Assembly: GCF_001280015.1 (NCBI RefSeq)
Contig: NZ_LGDV01000175.1
Coordinates: forward strand, 1-64,000
Direction of reading: 5' to 3'
DNA length: 64,000 nt
From: Streptomyces sp. MMG1121
GTDB taxonomy: Bacteria; Actinomycetota; Actinomycetes; Streptomycetales; Streptomycetaceae
The notes beneath the pieces are model-generated. The model was not told where the DNA came from. It saw only the letters and a list, made by a program, of their open reading frames with translations, and made no database searches. A program made the translations under genes and the position numbers. Every line of letters starts with the position of its first letter. Positions within the stretch are counted from its first letter, which is position 1. Shown here piece after piece: positions 49,772 through 59,287 of this stretch.

Positions 49772-51285
49772 GCGGCGGCCCTCCCGGTGGCTGCGGCCAT
49801 CACGGTCTCCTCGGTGGCGTCGGAGCGGGGGATCTCGGCGGTGATCCGGCCCTCGTGCATCACCAGCACCCGGTCGGCCATACCGAGGATCTCGGGCAGG
49901 TCGGAGGAGATCATCAGCACCGCCACGCCGTCGGCGGCGAGCTGGGACAGCAGCCGGTGCACCTCCGCCTTGGTGCCGACGTCGATGCCCCGGGTCGGCT
50001 CGTCGACGATGAGCACCTTCGGGCGGGTGGCGAGCCACTTGGCGAGGACGACCTTCTGCTGGTTGCCGCCGGAGAGCGTGGAGACGGCGTCCGCGATCCG
50101 GGCGTACTTCACCTGGAGCCGCACCGCCCAGTCCAGGGCGCGGCTGCGTTCGCCGCCCCGGTCGACCAGTCCGGCCCGCGCGGTCGTACGCAGCCCGGTC
50201 AGGCCGATGTTCCGCTCGATGGACATGTCCATCACCAGGCCCTGCGCACGCCGGTCCTCGGGGACGAGCGCGAGCCCTGCCGCCATCGCCGTGGAGGGCG
50301 CGCCGTTGGTGAGTCTGCGGCCGTCGACCTCGACCTCGCCCGCGTCCCACCGGTCGACGCCGAACACGGCGCGGGCCACCTCGGTACGGCCGGCACCCAC
50401 CAGCCCCGCGAGACCGACGATCTCACCGCGCCGCACCTCGAAGGAGACGTCGATGAAGACGCCCTCGCGGGTCAGCCGGCGCACGCTGAGCGCGGGCTCG
50501 CCCGGGGTGACGTCCTGCTTCGGGTACAGCTCGGCCAGATCGCGGCCGACCATCCGGCGGACCAGGTCGTCCTCGGTCAGGCCGGCCAGCGGCTCGCTGG
50601 CGATCCGGGCGCCGTCCCGCAGGGTGGTGACCTGCCGGCAGATCCGGAAGATCTCCTCCAGCCGGTGGGAGACGAACAGGACGGCGGCGCCCTGCTCGCT
50701 CAGGGTGCGTACGACGCCGAAGAGCCGGGCGACCTCGCTGCCGGTCAGAGCGGCCGTCGGCTCGTCCATGATCAGGACCCGGGCGTCGAAGGAGAGCGCC
50801 TTGGCGATCTCCACGAGCTGCTGGTCGGCGATGGACAGTCCCCGGGCGGGCCGGTCGGGATCGAGGGCGACACCGAGCCGCTTCATCAGGGCGGCCGTGG
50901 CCGCGCGGGTGGCCCTGTGGTCGATCCGGCCGAGGGCCCGCTCGGGCTGACGGCCCATGAAGATGTTCTCGGCGATCGACAGATCGGGAAAGAGCGTGGG
51001 TTCCTGGTAGATGACGGCGATCCCGGCGTCGCGGGCGTCGCCCGGGCCGTGGAAGACGACCGGCTCGCCGTCCAGCAGCAGCTGGCCGGCATCCGGCCGG
51101 TGCACCCCGGCGAGGGTCTTGATCAGCGTCGACTTGCCCGCGCCGTTCTCGCCGGCAAGCGCGTGCACCTCGCCGGGCAGCAGCTCCAGGGAGACGTCCC
51201 TGAGGGCACGTACGGCGCCGAAGGACTTGGAGACGCCCTTCAGTGCCAGCACCGGCGCCGGTCCCGGGTCAGGCGGGAGGGTCAT
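49768..51285 (-). CDS. rhaT: Rhamnose ABC transporter, double ATP-binding protein
   Basis: 505 residues with two ABC domains in tandem, as in RbsA/MglA. First domain: Walker [10 protein letters not shown], signature [15 protein letters not shown], Walker [12 protein letters not shown]. Second domain: degenerate Walker [10 protein letters not shown] (normal for sugar importers of this class), signature [15 protein letters not shown], Walker [16 protein letters not shown] 51285 has GAGGAG upstream. First gene of the leftward operon rhaT-rhaP-rhaQ-rhaS-rhaM-BNR_4-lacI. A LacI-type palindrome lies 55 bp before the start. Confidence 0.94.
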   Translation of the reverse strand: MTLPPDPGPAPVLALKGVSKSFGAVRALRDVSLELLPGEVHALAGENGAGKSTLIKTLAGVHRPDAGQLLLDGEPVVFHGPGDARDAGIAVIYQEPTLFPDLSIAENIFMGRQPERALGRIDHRATRAATAALMKRLGVALDPDRPARGLSIADQQLVEIAKALSFDARVLIMDEPTAALTGSEVARLFGVVRTLSEQGAAVLFVSHRLEEIFRICRQVTTLRDGARIASEPLAGLTEDDLVRRMVGRDLAELYPKQDVTPGEPALSVRRLTREGVFIDVSFEVRRGEIVGLAGLVGAGRTEVARAVFGVDRWDAGEVEVDGRRLTNGAPSTAMAAGLALVPEDRRAQGLVMDMSIERNIGLTGLRTTARAGLVDRGGERSRALDWAVRLQVKYARIADAVSTLSGGNQQKVVLAKWLATRPKVLIVDEPTRGIDVGTKAEVHRLLSQLAADGVAVLMISSDLPEILGMADRVLVMHEGRITAEIPRSDATEETVMAAATGRAAA

Positions 51286-51339
51286 GTCAGGCTCCTCGAC
51301 GACACCGGCGGGATGGCCGCGAGGCCGCCACAGGGGCCG

Positions 51340-51351
51340 TGAAAGGTTTCA
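51340..51351. promoter_or_regulatory. LacI-type operator, rhaT side
   Basis: TGAAAGGTTTCA: perfect TGAAA/TTTCA arms around GG, 55 bp upstream of rhaT. Matches the TGAAACGTTTCA core of LacI-family operators except at the centre. Confidence 0.65.
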
Positions 51352-51403
51352 ACTGGATTGCCGGGACCGTAGGCACCGCAGCCATGTCACGTCAATGGGT
51401 CCG

Positions 51404-51422
51404 TATCGAAAAAATTTCGATA
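51404..51422. promoter_or_regulatory. 19-bp A+T-rich palindrome in the middle of the divergent rha promoter region
   Basis: TATCGAAA-AAA-TTTCGATA, perfect 8-bp arms. It stands out in a very GC-rich background and shares the GAAA/TTTC core with the flanking sites but with different flanks, so it may bind a second regulator or be the primary LacI-family site. Confidence 0.6.
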
Positions 51423-51505
51423 GCCCAAGGCCACGTCAGAGTCACGGAAAACAGGCTCGGTCGGAGTGCTTGACAGCCCTTCGAGGGGCCCCTAGCTTGC
51501 GCTTC

Positions 51506-51517
51506 TGAATCGTTTCA
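51506..51517. promoter_or_regulatory. LacI-type operator, rhaI side
   Basis: TGAATCGTTTCA, one mismatch from TGAAACGTTTCA, 42 bp before the rhaI GTG. Confidence 0.62.
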
Positions 51518-51558
51518 CACGCATCGCCGTTCCGACCGACACCACCAGGAGCCCTGCA

Positions 51559-52719
51559 GTGACCGACCTCGCCGCGGTGAAGGCCGCGCTCAAGACCCAG
51601 GCCGTCGAGACGCCGTCGTGGGCGTACGGGAACTCGGGGACCCGTTTCAAGGTGTTCGCCCAGTCCGGCGTACCCCGCGACCCCTGGGAGAAGCTCCAGG
51701 ACGCGGCCAAGGTGCATGAGTTCACCGGCGTGGCCCCGACCGTCGCACTGCACATCCCCTGGGACACGGTCGAGGACTACGCGACCCTGGCGAAGTACGC
51801 CGAGGAGCGCGGACTGAGGCTGGGCGCGATCAACTCCAACACCTTCCAGGACGACGACTACAGGCTCGGCAGCATCTGTCATCCGGATCCGGCGGTGCGA
51901 CGCAAGGCGGTCGGTCATCTGCTCCGGTGCGTCGACATCATGGACGCGACGGGCTCCGCCGATCTGAAGCTGTGGTTCGCGGACGGCACGAACTATCCCG
52001 GGCAGGACGACGTCCGCGCCCGGCAGGACCGGCTGGCCGAGGGGCTGGCCGAGGTGTACGAGCGGCTCGGCGAGGGGCAGCGGATGCTGCTGGAGTACAA
52101 GCTGTTCGAGCCCGCGTTCTACACGACCGACGTGCCGGACTGGGGCACCGCCTACGCCCACTGCCTCAAGCTCGGCGACAAGGCCCAGGTGGTCGTCGAC
52201 ACCGGGCACCATGCGCCGGGGACCAACATCGAGTTCATCGTGGCAACGCTGTTGCGGGAGGGCAGGCTCGGGGGGTTCGACTTCAACTCCCGGTTCTACG
52301 CCGACGACGACCTGATGGTGGGGGCGGCCGATCCGTTCCAGCTGTTCCGGATCATGCACGAGGTGGTGGGCGGGGGCGGCTTCTCGGCCGAGGTCGCGTT
52401 CATGCTCGATCAGTGTCACAACATCGAGGCGAAGATTCCGGCGATCATCCGGTCGGTGATGAACGTCCAGGAGGCCACGGCGAAGGCTCTGCTGGTGGAC
52501 CGGGGGGCGTTGGCCGGCGCCCAGGCCTCCGGGGATGTGCTGGGGGCGAACGGCGTGTTGATGGATGCGTACAACACGGATGTGCGGCCCCTGCTTCGGG
52601 AGGTGCGGGAGGACATGGGGTTGGACGCGGATCCGCTTGCCGCGTACGCCCGGTGCGGGTGGGCTCAGAGGATCGTCGCCGAGCGGGTCGGTGGCCGGCA
52701 GGCCGGTTGGGGCGCGTGA
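51559..52719 (+). CDS. rhaI: L-rhamnose isomerase (RhaI, Pseudomonas/Rhizobium type)
   Basis: 386 residues from GTG 51559 (CAGGAG upstream). TIM-barrel sugar isomerase with LALHIPWDTVEDY-like start (VALHIPWDTVEDY), metal-ligand blocks LLEYKLFEPAFY, VVDTGHHAPGTNIE and GFDFNSRFYADDDLMVGAAD. It converts L-rhamnose to L-rhamnulose. First gene of the rightward unit; a large hairpin in the 133-bp gap separates it from the aldolase gene and could lower downstream expression. Confidence 0.94.
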   Translation: MTDLAAVKAALKTQAVETPSWAYGNSGTRFKVFAQSGVPRDPWEKLQDAAKVHEFTGVAPTVALHIPWDTVEDYATLAKYAEERGLRLGAINSNTFQDDDYRLGSICHPDPAVRRKAVGHLLRCVDIMDATGSADLKLWFADGTNYPGQDDVRARQDRLAEGLAEVYERLGEGQRMLLEYKLFEPAFYTTDVPDWGTAYAHCLKLGDKAQVVVDTGHHAPGTNIEFIVATLLREGRLGGFDFNSRFYADDDLMVGAADPFQLFRIMHEVVGGGGFSAEVAFMLDQCHNIEAKIPAIIRSVMNVQEATAKALLVDRGALAGAQASGDVLGANGVLMDAYNTDVRPLLREVREDMGLDADPLAAYARCGWAQRIVAERVGGRQAGWGA

Positions 52720-52744
52720 GCGTCTGCCGGGATCCGTTGTCCGC

Positions 52745-52814
52745 GGGGCGCGGGGCCGTTGCGGCCGGCCGCGCCCACGCGACGCGGCCGCATATCGACA
52801 CAGCCCCGCGCCCC
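52745..52814. repeat. Long intergenic hairpin after rhaI
   Basis: 12-bp perfect outer stem GGGGCGCGGGGC / GCCCCGCGCCCC enclosing 46 bases that contain further GCGGCC/GGCCGC complementarity. The outer arms match the GGGGCGCGGGG...CCCCGCGCCCC pattern that I recall as a widespread Streptomyces intergenic repeat. It may act as a partial terminator between rhaI and the aldolase gene. Confidence 0.6.
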
Positions 52815-52852
52815 TTGCTCACGCATCCCTTGCCTGGAAAGGAACCGTTCTC

Positions 52853-54892
52853 ATGTCCGCCCATCCCGAAGCCTCCGCCCTCCTCGCCCGATCGCACCGA
52901 CTCGGCGCCGATCCCCGCAACACCAACTACGCCGGTGGGAACGCCTCCGCGAAAGGCACTGCCACCGATCCCGTGACCGGTGGTGACGTCGACCTGATGT
53001 GGGTCAAGGGCTCCGGCGGCGACCTCGGCACCCTCACCGGATCCGGGCTCGCGGTGTTGCGGCTCGACCGGCTGCGGGCGCTCGTGGACGTGTACCCCGG
53101 GGTCGAGCGGGAGGACGAGATGGTCGCCGCGTTCGACTACTGTCTGCACGGCAAGGGCGGGGCGGCGCCGTCCATCGACACCGCGATGCACGGGCTGGTG
53201 GACGCCCCGCACGTCGATCATCTGCATCCGGACTCCGGTATCGCGCTCGCCTGTGCGGCCGACGGGGAGAAGCTGACCGCCGAGTGTTTCGGGGACCGTG
53301 TGGTGTGGGTGCCGTGGCGGCGGCCCGGGTTCCAGCTGGGGCTCGACATCGCCGCGATCAAGGCCGCCCGTCCGCGGGCCGTCGGATGCGTGCTCGGCGG
53401 TCATGGCATCACCGCCTGGGGCGCCACCTCCGAGGAGTGCGAACGCAACTCGCTGCACATCATCCGGACCGCCGAGGCGTTCCTTGCCGAGCGCGGGAAG
53501 GCGGAGCCCTTCGGGCCGGTGATCGAGGGGTACGAGGCGCTCCCCGAGCCCGAGCGGCGCGAGCGGGCCGCAGCCCTCGCCCCGTACGTGCGGGCCCTCG
53601 CCTCCCAGGACCGGCCGCAGATCGGTCACTTCGAGGACGCCGAGGTGGTGCTGGACTTCGTCTCCAGGGCCGAGCATCCCCGGCTCGCCGCCCTCGGCAC
53701 CTCCTGCCCCGATCACTTCCTGCGGACGAAGGTACGGCCCCTGGTGCTGGACCTGCCGCCGTCCGCACCGCTGGAGGAGGTCGCCGGCAGGCTCCGGGAG
53801 CTGCACGCCGCCTACCGGGAGGAGTACGCCGCCTACTACCGGCGGCACGCTCTGCCCGACTCCCCCGCCATGCGCGGGGCCGATCCGGCGATCGTGCTGA
53901 TCCCGGGCGTGGGCATGTTCTCCTTCGGCAAGGACAAGCAGACCGCCCGCGTCGCAGGCGAGTTCTACGTCAACGCCATCCAGGTGATGCGGGGTGCGGA
54001 GGCGGTGTCGGCCTATGCGCCGATCGAGGAGGCCGAGAAGTTCCGCATCGAGTACTGGGCGCTGGAGGAGGCCAAGCTCCGGCGGATGCCCCGGCCCAGG
54101 CCACTGGCCGCGCGCGTCGCGCTCGTCACCGGCGCCGGCAGCGGGATCGGGAAGGCGATCGCACACCGGCTCGTCGCCGAGGGGGCCTGTGTCGTGGTCG
54201 CCGATCTCGACGGTGAGAGCGCCGCCGCCGTGGCCGAGGAGCTGGGCGGGCCGGACAAGGCCGTCGCCGTCACCGTCGACGTGACCCGCGAGGAGGAGAT
54301 CGCCGAAGCCTTCAAGGCCGGCGTGCTCGCCTTCGGCGGGGTCGACCTCGTCGTCAACAACGCCGGTATCTCCATCTCCAAGCCGCTGCTGGAGACGTCG
54401 GCGCGGGACTGGGATCTTCAGCACGCCGTCATGGCGCGCGGTTCGTTCCTGGTCTCGCGGGAGGCTGCACGGGTGATGATCGCGCAGGGGCTGGGCGGTG
54501 ACATAGTCTACATCGCCTCCAAGAACGCCGTTCTCGCCGGACCCGACAACATCGCCTACTCCGCCACCAAGGCCGACCAGGCCCATCAAGTACGGCTGCT
54601 GGCCGCCGAGTTGGGCGCGCACGGCATCCGGGTCAACGGGGTCAACCCGGACGGGGTGGTGCGCGGCTCGGGCATCTTCGCGGGCGGCTGGGGCGCGCAG
54701 CGGGCGGCGGTGTACGGGGTGCCCGAGGAGAAGCTGGGCGAGTTCTACGCACAGCGGACCCTTCTCAAGCGGGAGGTGCTGCCCGAGCACGTCGCCAGTG
54801 CCGTCTTCGCGCTCACCGGCGGCGAGCTGACCCACACCACCGGGCTGCACATCCCGGTCGACGCGGGTGTGGCGGCCGCGTTCCTGCGATGA
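52853..54892 (+). CDS. rhaEW: Bifunctional L-rhamnulose-1-phosphate aldolase / short-chain dehydrogenase
   Basis: 679 residues from ATG 52853 (GGAAAGGAACC upstream). N-terminal class II aldolase (1-430): VDHLHPDSGIALA and LGGHGITAWG supply zinc-binding histidines. C-terminal short-chain dehydrogenase (from about 420): TGAGSGIGKAIA nucleotide site, NNAGIS, catalytic Ser and Y-x3-K in IAYSATKADQ. The fusion cleaves rhamnulose-1-phosphate to DHAP and L-lactaldehyde and oxidises the lactaldehyde to lactate, as known for B. subtilis RhaEW. The ATGA overlap with the kinase gene shows coupling. Confidence 0.94.
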   Translation: MSAHPEASALLARSHRLGADPRNTNYAGGNASAKGTATDPVTGGDVDLMWVKGSGGDLGTLTGSGLAVLRLDRLRALVDVYPGVEREDEMVAAFDYCLHGKGGAAPSIDTAMHGLVDAPHVDHLHPDSGIALACAADGEKLTAECFGDRVVWVPWRRPGFQLGLDIAAIKAARPRAVGCVLGGHGITAWGATSEECERNSLHIIRTAEAFLAERGKAEPFGPVIEGYEALPEPERRERAAALAPYVRALASQDRPQIGHFEDAEVVLDFVSRAEHPRLAALGTSCPDHFLRTKVRPLVLDLPPSAPLEEVAGRLRELHAAYREEYAAYYRRHALPDSPAMRGADPAIVLIPGVGMFSFGKDKQTARVAGEFYVNAIQVMRGAEAVSAYAPIEEAEKFRIEYWALEEAKLRRMPRPRPLAARVALVTGAGSGIGKAIAHRLVAEGACVVVADLDGESAAAVAEELGGPDKAVAVTVDVTREEEIAEAFKAGVLAFGGVDLVVNNAGISISKPLLETSARDWDLQHAVMARGSFLVSREAARVMIAQGLGGDIVYIASKNAVLAGPDNIAYSATKADQAHQVRLLAAELGAHGIRVNGVNPDGVVRGSGIFAGGWGAQRAAVYGVPEEKLGEFYAQRTLLKREVLPEHVASAVFALTGGELTHTTGLHIPVDAGVAAAFLR

Positions 54893-56337
54893 GCGCGGGG
54901 GTGAAGTCGTACGCCGCGGTCGATCTGGGCGCGTCCAGCGGGCGGGTGATGGCCGGCCGGGTGGGGCCGGACTCGCTGGAGCTGAGCGAGGCGCACCGGT
55001 TCCCGAACCGGCCGGTACGCGTCCCGGAGGGGCTGCGCTGGGACGTGCTCGCGCTGTACGGCGGTGTCCTGGACGGGCTGCGCGCGGCCGGCCAGGTGGA
55101 TTCCGTGGGCATCGACAGCTGGGCCGTCGACCACGGTCTGCTGGACGCCGACGGGGCCCTGCTGGGCAACCCGGTGCATTACCGCGACGCCCGCACGGAG
55201 GGCGCCGCCGAGAAGGTGTGGGCGAGGGTGCCGGCCGAGGAGCTGTACGCGGCGACCGGGTTGCAGTACGCGCCGTTCAACACCCTGTACCAGCTCACCG
55301 CCGCCCGGGCGTCGGCGCAGTTCGCCCGCGCCGAGCGGCTGTTGCTCATTCCGGACCTGCTGACGTACTGGCTGACCGGCGAGCAGGGCACCGAGCTGAC
55401 CAACGCCTCCACCACCCAGCTGATCGATCCGCGGACCCGGGACTGGGCCCGCGAGGTCGCCGAGCGGCTGGGCATCGACCTCGGGCTGTTCGCGCCACTG
55501 CGGCAACCGGGGGATCCGGCCGGGGTGTTGCGGCCCGAGGTGCTGGCGGAGACGGGGCTGGCCGGGCCCGTCCCGGTGACGGCCGTCGCCTCGCACGACA
55601 CGGCCTCGGCCGTGGCCGCCGTCCCGGCGACCGGTGACCACTTCGCCTACATCTGCACCGGCACCTGGTCCCTGGCGGGACTGGAGCTGACCGCCCCGGT
55701 GCTCACCGAGGAGAGCCGGGCCGCGAACTTCACCAATGAGCTGGGGCTGGACGGCACCGTCCGGTATCTGCGCAACATCATGGGGCTGTGGCTGCTCCAG
55801 GAGTGCCAACGCGCCTGGGGCGGACCGGACCTGGGGCTGCTGCTGCGCGAGGCCGGCGCCGTTGCGGCGCTGCGCTCGGTGGTGGACGCCGGGGACGAGG
55901 CGTTCCTCGCGCCGGGCCGGATGCCGGAGCGGATCGCCGCGGCGTGCCGGGCGTCGGGACAGCCGGTCCCGGGCACACGGGCGGAGATCACCCGGTGCAT
56001 CCTCGACTCGCTGGCCCTCGCCCACCGGCGGGCCGTCGCGGACGCGCGGCGGCTCGCCGACCATCCGGTGGACGTGGTGTACGTCGTCGGCGGCGGCACC
56101 CGCAACGCGCTGCTGTGCCAGCTGACGGCCGACGCCTGTGGGCTGCCCGTGGTGGCGGGCGCGACGGAGGCGGCGGCCCTCGGCAACCTCCTCGTGCAGG
56201 CCCGCGCCCACGGGCTGGTCGGCGACCTCGCGGCGATGCGCCAGCTGCTCACCCGGACCCAGCCGCTGACCCGTTACACGCCGCGGGGCGACGGCGCCCG
56301 CTGGCGCGCGGCCGAGGCGCGGCTCGCCGTGCGGTGA
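54889..56337 (+). CDS. rhaB: L-rhamnulokinase
   Basis: 482 residues of the FGGY kinase family. VDLGASSGRVMAGRV is the phosphate-1 loop, GIDSWAVDHGLLD holds the catalytic Asp region, and GTWSLAGLEL and VVGGGTRNALLCQLTAD form the adenosine-binding half. It phosphorylates L-rhamnulose at C1. Gene order isomerase-aldolase-kinase and the 4-bp overlap with rhaEW confirm the pathway. Confidence 0.95.
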   Translation: MSAGVKSYAAVDLGASSGRVMAGRVGPDSLELSEAHRFPNRPVRVPEGLRWDVLALYGGVLDGLRAAGQVDSVGIDSWAVDHGLLDADGALLGNPVHYRDARTEGAAEKVWARVPAEELYAATGLQYAPFNTLYQLTAARASAQFARAERLLLIPDLLTYWLTGEQGTELTNASTTQLIDPRTRDWAREVAERLGIDLGLFAPLRQPGDPAGVLRPEVLAETGLAGPVPVTAVASHDTASAVAAVPATGDHFAYICTGTWSLAGLELTAPVLTEESRAANFTNELGLDGTVRYLRNIMGLWLLQECQRAWGGPDLGLLLREAGAVAALRSVVDAGDEAFLAPGRMPERIAAACRASGQPVPGTRAEITRCILDSLALAHRRAVADARRLADHPVDVVYVVGGGTRNALLCQLTADACGLPVVAGATEAAALGNLLVQARAHGLVGDLAAMRQLLTRTQPLTRYTPRGDGARWRAAEARLAVR

Positions 56338-56409
56338 GCCGCCCCCTCCCCTCGGCGGTACACGCCGACTACCCTGCACTCGTCCGATGACCGACTTCGA
56401 GGAGCCGCG

Positions 56410-57165
56410 ATGCGTGTCGCCCTGTTCCTGACCTGTGTCAACGACACGCTCTATCCGGACACCGGCCGTGCCGTGGTGAAACTGCTGACCAGGCTGGGCG
56501 TCGACGTCGACTTCCCGACGGGCCAGACGTGTTGCGGGCAGGCGCACTACAACACCGGTTACCGGCACGAGACGGAGCCGCTGGCCCGGCACTTCTCCGA
56601 TGTCTTCGGCGGGTACGAGGCGATCGTGACCCCGTCCGGATCGTGCGCGGCGATGGTGCGGGAGCTGTATCCCCGGATGGGCGAGCGGGCGCGTGCCGAG
56701 GGGCGCGGGGACACCCTGGCACGGACGCTGGCACCGGTGGTGCCGAAGACGTACGAGCTGACCGAGTTCCTGGTGGACGTGCTCGGGGTGACGGACGTGG
56801 GCGCGTGGTACCCGCACAGGGTCACCTACCATCCGACCTGCCACGGCCTGCGGAGTCTGGGCCTGGTTGACCGGCCGCGCAGACTCCTGCAGGCGGTCAA
56901 GGGCCTTGAGCTGGTGGAGCTGCCGGGTGCGGAGGAGTGCTGCGGGTTCGGTGGCACCTTCTCCGTGAAGAACGCCGACGTCTCGGCGGCGATGGGCACG
57001 GACAAGGTGCGTGCCGCCGAGTCGACGGGCGCGGAGGTGCTGTGCGCGGCCGACAACTCGTGTCTGATGCACCTCGGCGGCACGATGAGCCGGCTGCGCA
57101 CGGACCTGCGGCCGGTGCACATCGCGGAGATCCTGGCGAGCACGGAGGAGGAACCGGCCCTGTGA
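56410..57165 (+). CDS. lutA: L-lactate oxidation complex subunit LutA (CCG-domain Fe-S protein)
   Basis: 251 residues with two cysteine-rich CCG domains: C41-C42-G in GQTCCGQAHYN and C177-C178-G in ECCGFGGTFSVKN. LutA joins LutB and LutC in oxidising L-lactate to pyruvate. ATG 56410 has CGAGGAGCCGCG upstream; the 72-bp gap to rhaB contains a CGGCG/CGCCG repeat and may carry its own promoter. Overlaps lutB by 4 bp (GTGA). Confidence 0.95.
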   Translation: MRVALFLTCVNDTLYPDTGRAVVKLLTRLGVDVDFPTGQTCCGQAHYNTGYRHETEPLARHFSDVFGGYEAIVTPSGSCAAMVRELYPRMGERARAEGRGDTLARTLAPVVPKTYELTEFLVDVLGVTDVGAWYPHRVTYHPTCHGLRSLGLVDRPRRLLQAVKGLELVELPGAEECCGFGGTFSVKNADVSAAMGTDKVRAAESTGAEVLCAADNSCLMHLGGTMSRLRTDLRPVHIAEILASTEEEPAL

Positions 57166-58649
57166 GCGGAACGTTCGTCGGCATGCCGGCGTTTCCGGAG
57201 GCAGCCCGGGAGGCCGTCGGGAACGCGACGCTGCGCGGCAATCTCCGGCACGCCACGCACACCATCCGTGCCAAGCGGGCGCGGGCGGTGGCGGAGGTGT
57301 CCGACTGGGCCGGGCTGCGCGAGGCGGGCCGGCGCATCAAGGACCACACGCTGCACCATCTCGACCGGTATCTGAAGCAGTTGGAGGAGTCGGTCACCGC
57401 GGCGGGCGGTACGGTCCACTGGGCGGCCGACGCCGCGGAGGCCAACCGGATCGTGGCCGGGCTCGTCAAGGCGACCGGCGAGACGGAGGTCGTCAAGGTC
57501 AAGTCGATGGCGACGCAGGAGATCGGGCTCAACGAAGCCCTCGAAGCGGAGGGCATCCGCGCCTACGAGACCGATCTCGCCGAGCTGATCGTGCAGTTGG
57601 GCAAGGACCGGCCCTCGCACATCCTGGTCCCCGCCATCCACCGCAACCGGGGTGAGATCCGGGACATCTTCGTGAACGAGATGGGCGAGTGGGGCCGGCC
57701 GGCTCCCGAGGGGCTGAGCGACACACCGGCCGAACTCGCCGAGGCCGCACGGCTGCATCTGCGGGAGAAGTTCCTGCGGGCCGAGGTCGGCATCTCCGGC
57801 GCCAACTTCATGGTGGCCGAGACCGGCACGCTGGTCGTGGTGGAGTCCGAGGGGAACGGCCGGATGTGCCTGACCCTGCCCAAGACGCTGATCTCGGTCG
57901 TGGGCATCGAGAAGGTCGTGCCGACCTGGCGGGACCTGGAGGTCTTCCTCCAGACGCTGCCACGCTCCTCCACCGCCGAGCGCATGAACCCGTACACGTC
58001 GACCTGGACCGGCACCACCGACGGCGACGGCCCGAGCACCTTCCATCTGGTCCTGCTCGACAACGGCCGCACCGACACCCTCGCCGACGAGGTCGGCCGC
58101 CAGGCCCTGCGCTGCATCCGCTGCTCGGCCTGCCTCAACGTCTGCCCCGTCTACGAGCGCGCCGGCGGGCACGCGTACGGGTCGGTCTACCCGGGCCCGA
58201 TCGGCGCCATCCTGAGCCCCCAACTGCGGGGCACGGCAAGCGAGATCGACGCCTCGCTGCCGTACGCGTCGAGTCTGTGCGGGGCCTGTTACGAGGTCTG
58301 CCCGGTCGCCATCGACATCCCGGAGGTCCTGGTGCATCTGCGGGAGCGGGTGGCCGAGGGCGGCCCGGCGGTCCGGCAGGGCAACCGGGTGCTGCTGAAA
58401 CCGGCCAAGGGGCACGCGGCGGAGCGGGCGGCGATGCGCGCGGCACGCTGGGCGCTGACCCGCCCCGGCGTGCTGCGCACCGGGGAGCGGCTCGCCTCCC
58501 GCACCCGCCGGCTGCACCCCCGTACCCTGCCGGGCCCGGGCCGCGCCTGGACCGGCACCCGGGATCTGCCGCCCGTGCCGGCGGAGCCGTTCCGGGACTG
58601 GTGGCGGCGCACGCGCGGGGAGAACGGCGACAAGGGGGCTGCCAAGTGA
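57162..58649 (+). CDS. lutB: L-lactate oxidation complex subunit LutB
   Basis: 495 residues from GTG 57162. An N-terminal LUD/DUF162 domain (HTLHHLDRYLKQLEESV; VVKVKSMATQEIGLNEAL; VGISGANFMVAETGTLV) precedes two 4Fe-4S clusters: CIRCSACLNVCPVY (from C318) and CGACYEVCPVAIDIP (from C373). The long C-terminal helical tail (RVLLKPAKGHAAERAAMRAA) is the usual LutB end. Overlaps lutA and lutC by 4 bp each. Confidence 0.95.
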   Translation: MSGTFVGMPAFPEAAREAVGNATLRGNLRHATHTIRAKRARAVAEVSDWAGLREAGRRIKDHTLHHLDRYLKQLEESVTAAGGTVHWAADAAEANRIVAGLVKATGETEVVKVKSMATQEIGLNEALEAEGIRAYETDLAELIVQLGKDRPSHILVPAIHRNRGEIRDIFVNEMGEWGRPAPEGLSDTPAELAEAARLHLREKFLRAEVGISGANFMVAETGTLVVVESEGNGRMCLTLPKTLISVVGIEKVVPTWRDLEVFLQTLPRSSTAERMNPYTSTWTGTTDGDGPSTFHLVLLDNGRTDTLADEVGRQALRCIRCSACLNVCPVYERAGGHAYGSVYPGPIGAILSPQLRGTASEIDASLPYASSLCGACYEVCPVAIDIPEVLVHLRERVAEGGPAVRQGNRVLLKPAKGHAAERAAMRAARWALTRPGVLRTGERLASRTRRLHPRTLPGPGRAWTGTRDLPPVPAEPFRDWWRRTRGENGDKGAAK

Positions 58650-59287
58650 GCAGCAGGGACAGGATCCTGGGCCGGGTGCGGCGGGCGCTCGCCGATGTGA
58701 GACCGGACGGGCGGCCGTACGAGGAGGTCGTGGGCCGGGACTATCTGCGCGAGCACGGGCGACGCACGGCCGGGGAGACGGTCGAGCTGCTGGCGGAGAA
58801 CCTGGCGGACTACCGGGCGATCGTGCACCGCAGCGACGCCGAGGAGATGCCGTATCTGGTCATGCGGCTGCTGGCCGAACGCGGCTCGCAGGAGGTGCTG
58901 GTGCCGCCCGGGCTGCCGCCGGAGTGGCTGTCCGCCGCGGATCCGGTGCGGATCCACGACCGGGCGGCGAGCACCCCGCAGCGGCTGGACCAGGTGGGCA
59001 GCGTGGTGACGGGCTGCGCGGTGGCGATCGCCGAGACCGGCACGATCGTCCTGGACGGCTCCCCCGACCAGGGCCGGCGCCGTATCTCGCTCATCCCGGA
59101 CCATCACATCTGTGTCGTCCGGGTCCCGGACCAGGTCGTCTCCTCCGTCCCGCAGGCCCTCGAACGCCTCGACCCGGCCCGCCCGTTGACCTGGATCTCC
59201 GGCCCGTCGGCCACCAGCGACATCGAGCTGGACCGGGTGGAGGGCGTGCACGGCCCGCGCACGCTGGAGGTGATCCTGCTCGGCTGA
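58646..59287 (+). CDS. lutC: L-lactate oxidation complex subunit LutC
   Basis: 213 residues from GTG 58646, coupled to lutB by GTGA. LUD domain without metal cysteines: AIAETGTIVLDGSPDQGRRR, then PDHHICVVRVPDQVV and ISGPSATSDIELDRVEGVHG. Completes LutABC; in this context it disposes of lactate made from rhamnose-derived lactaldehyde. No LldR-type regulator is adjacent. Confidence 0.95.
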   Translation: MSSRDRILGRVRRALADVRPDGRPYEEVVGRDYLREHGRRTAGETVELLAENLADYRAIVHRSDAEEMPYLVMRLLAERGSQEVLVPPGLPPEWLSAADPVRIHDRAASTPQRLDQVGSVVTGCAVAIAETGTIVLDGSPDQGRRRISLIPDHHICVVRVPDQVVSSVPQALERLDPARPLTWISGPSATSDIELDRVEGVHGPRTLEVILLG

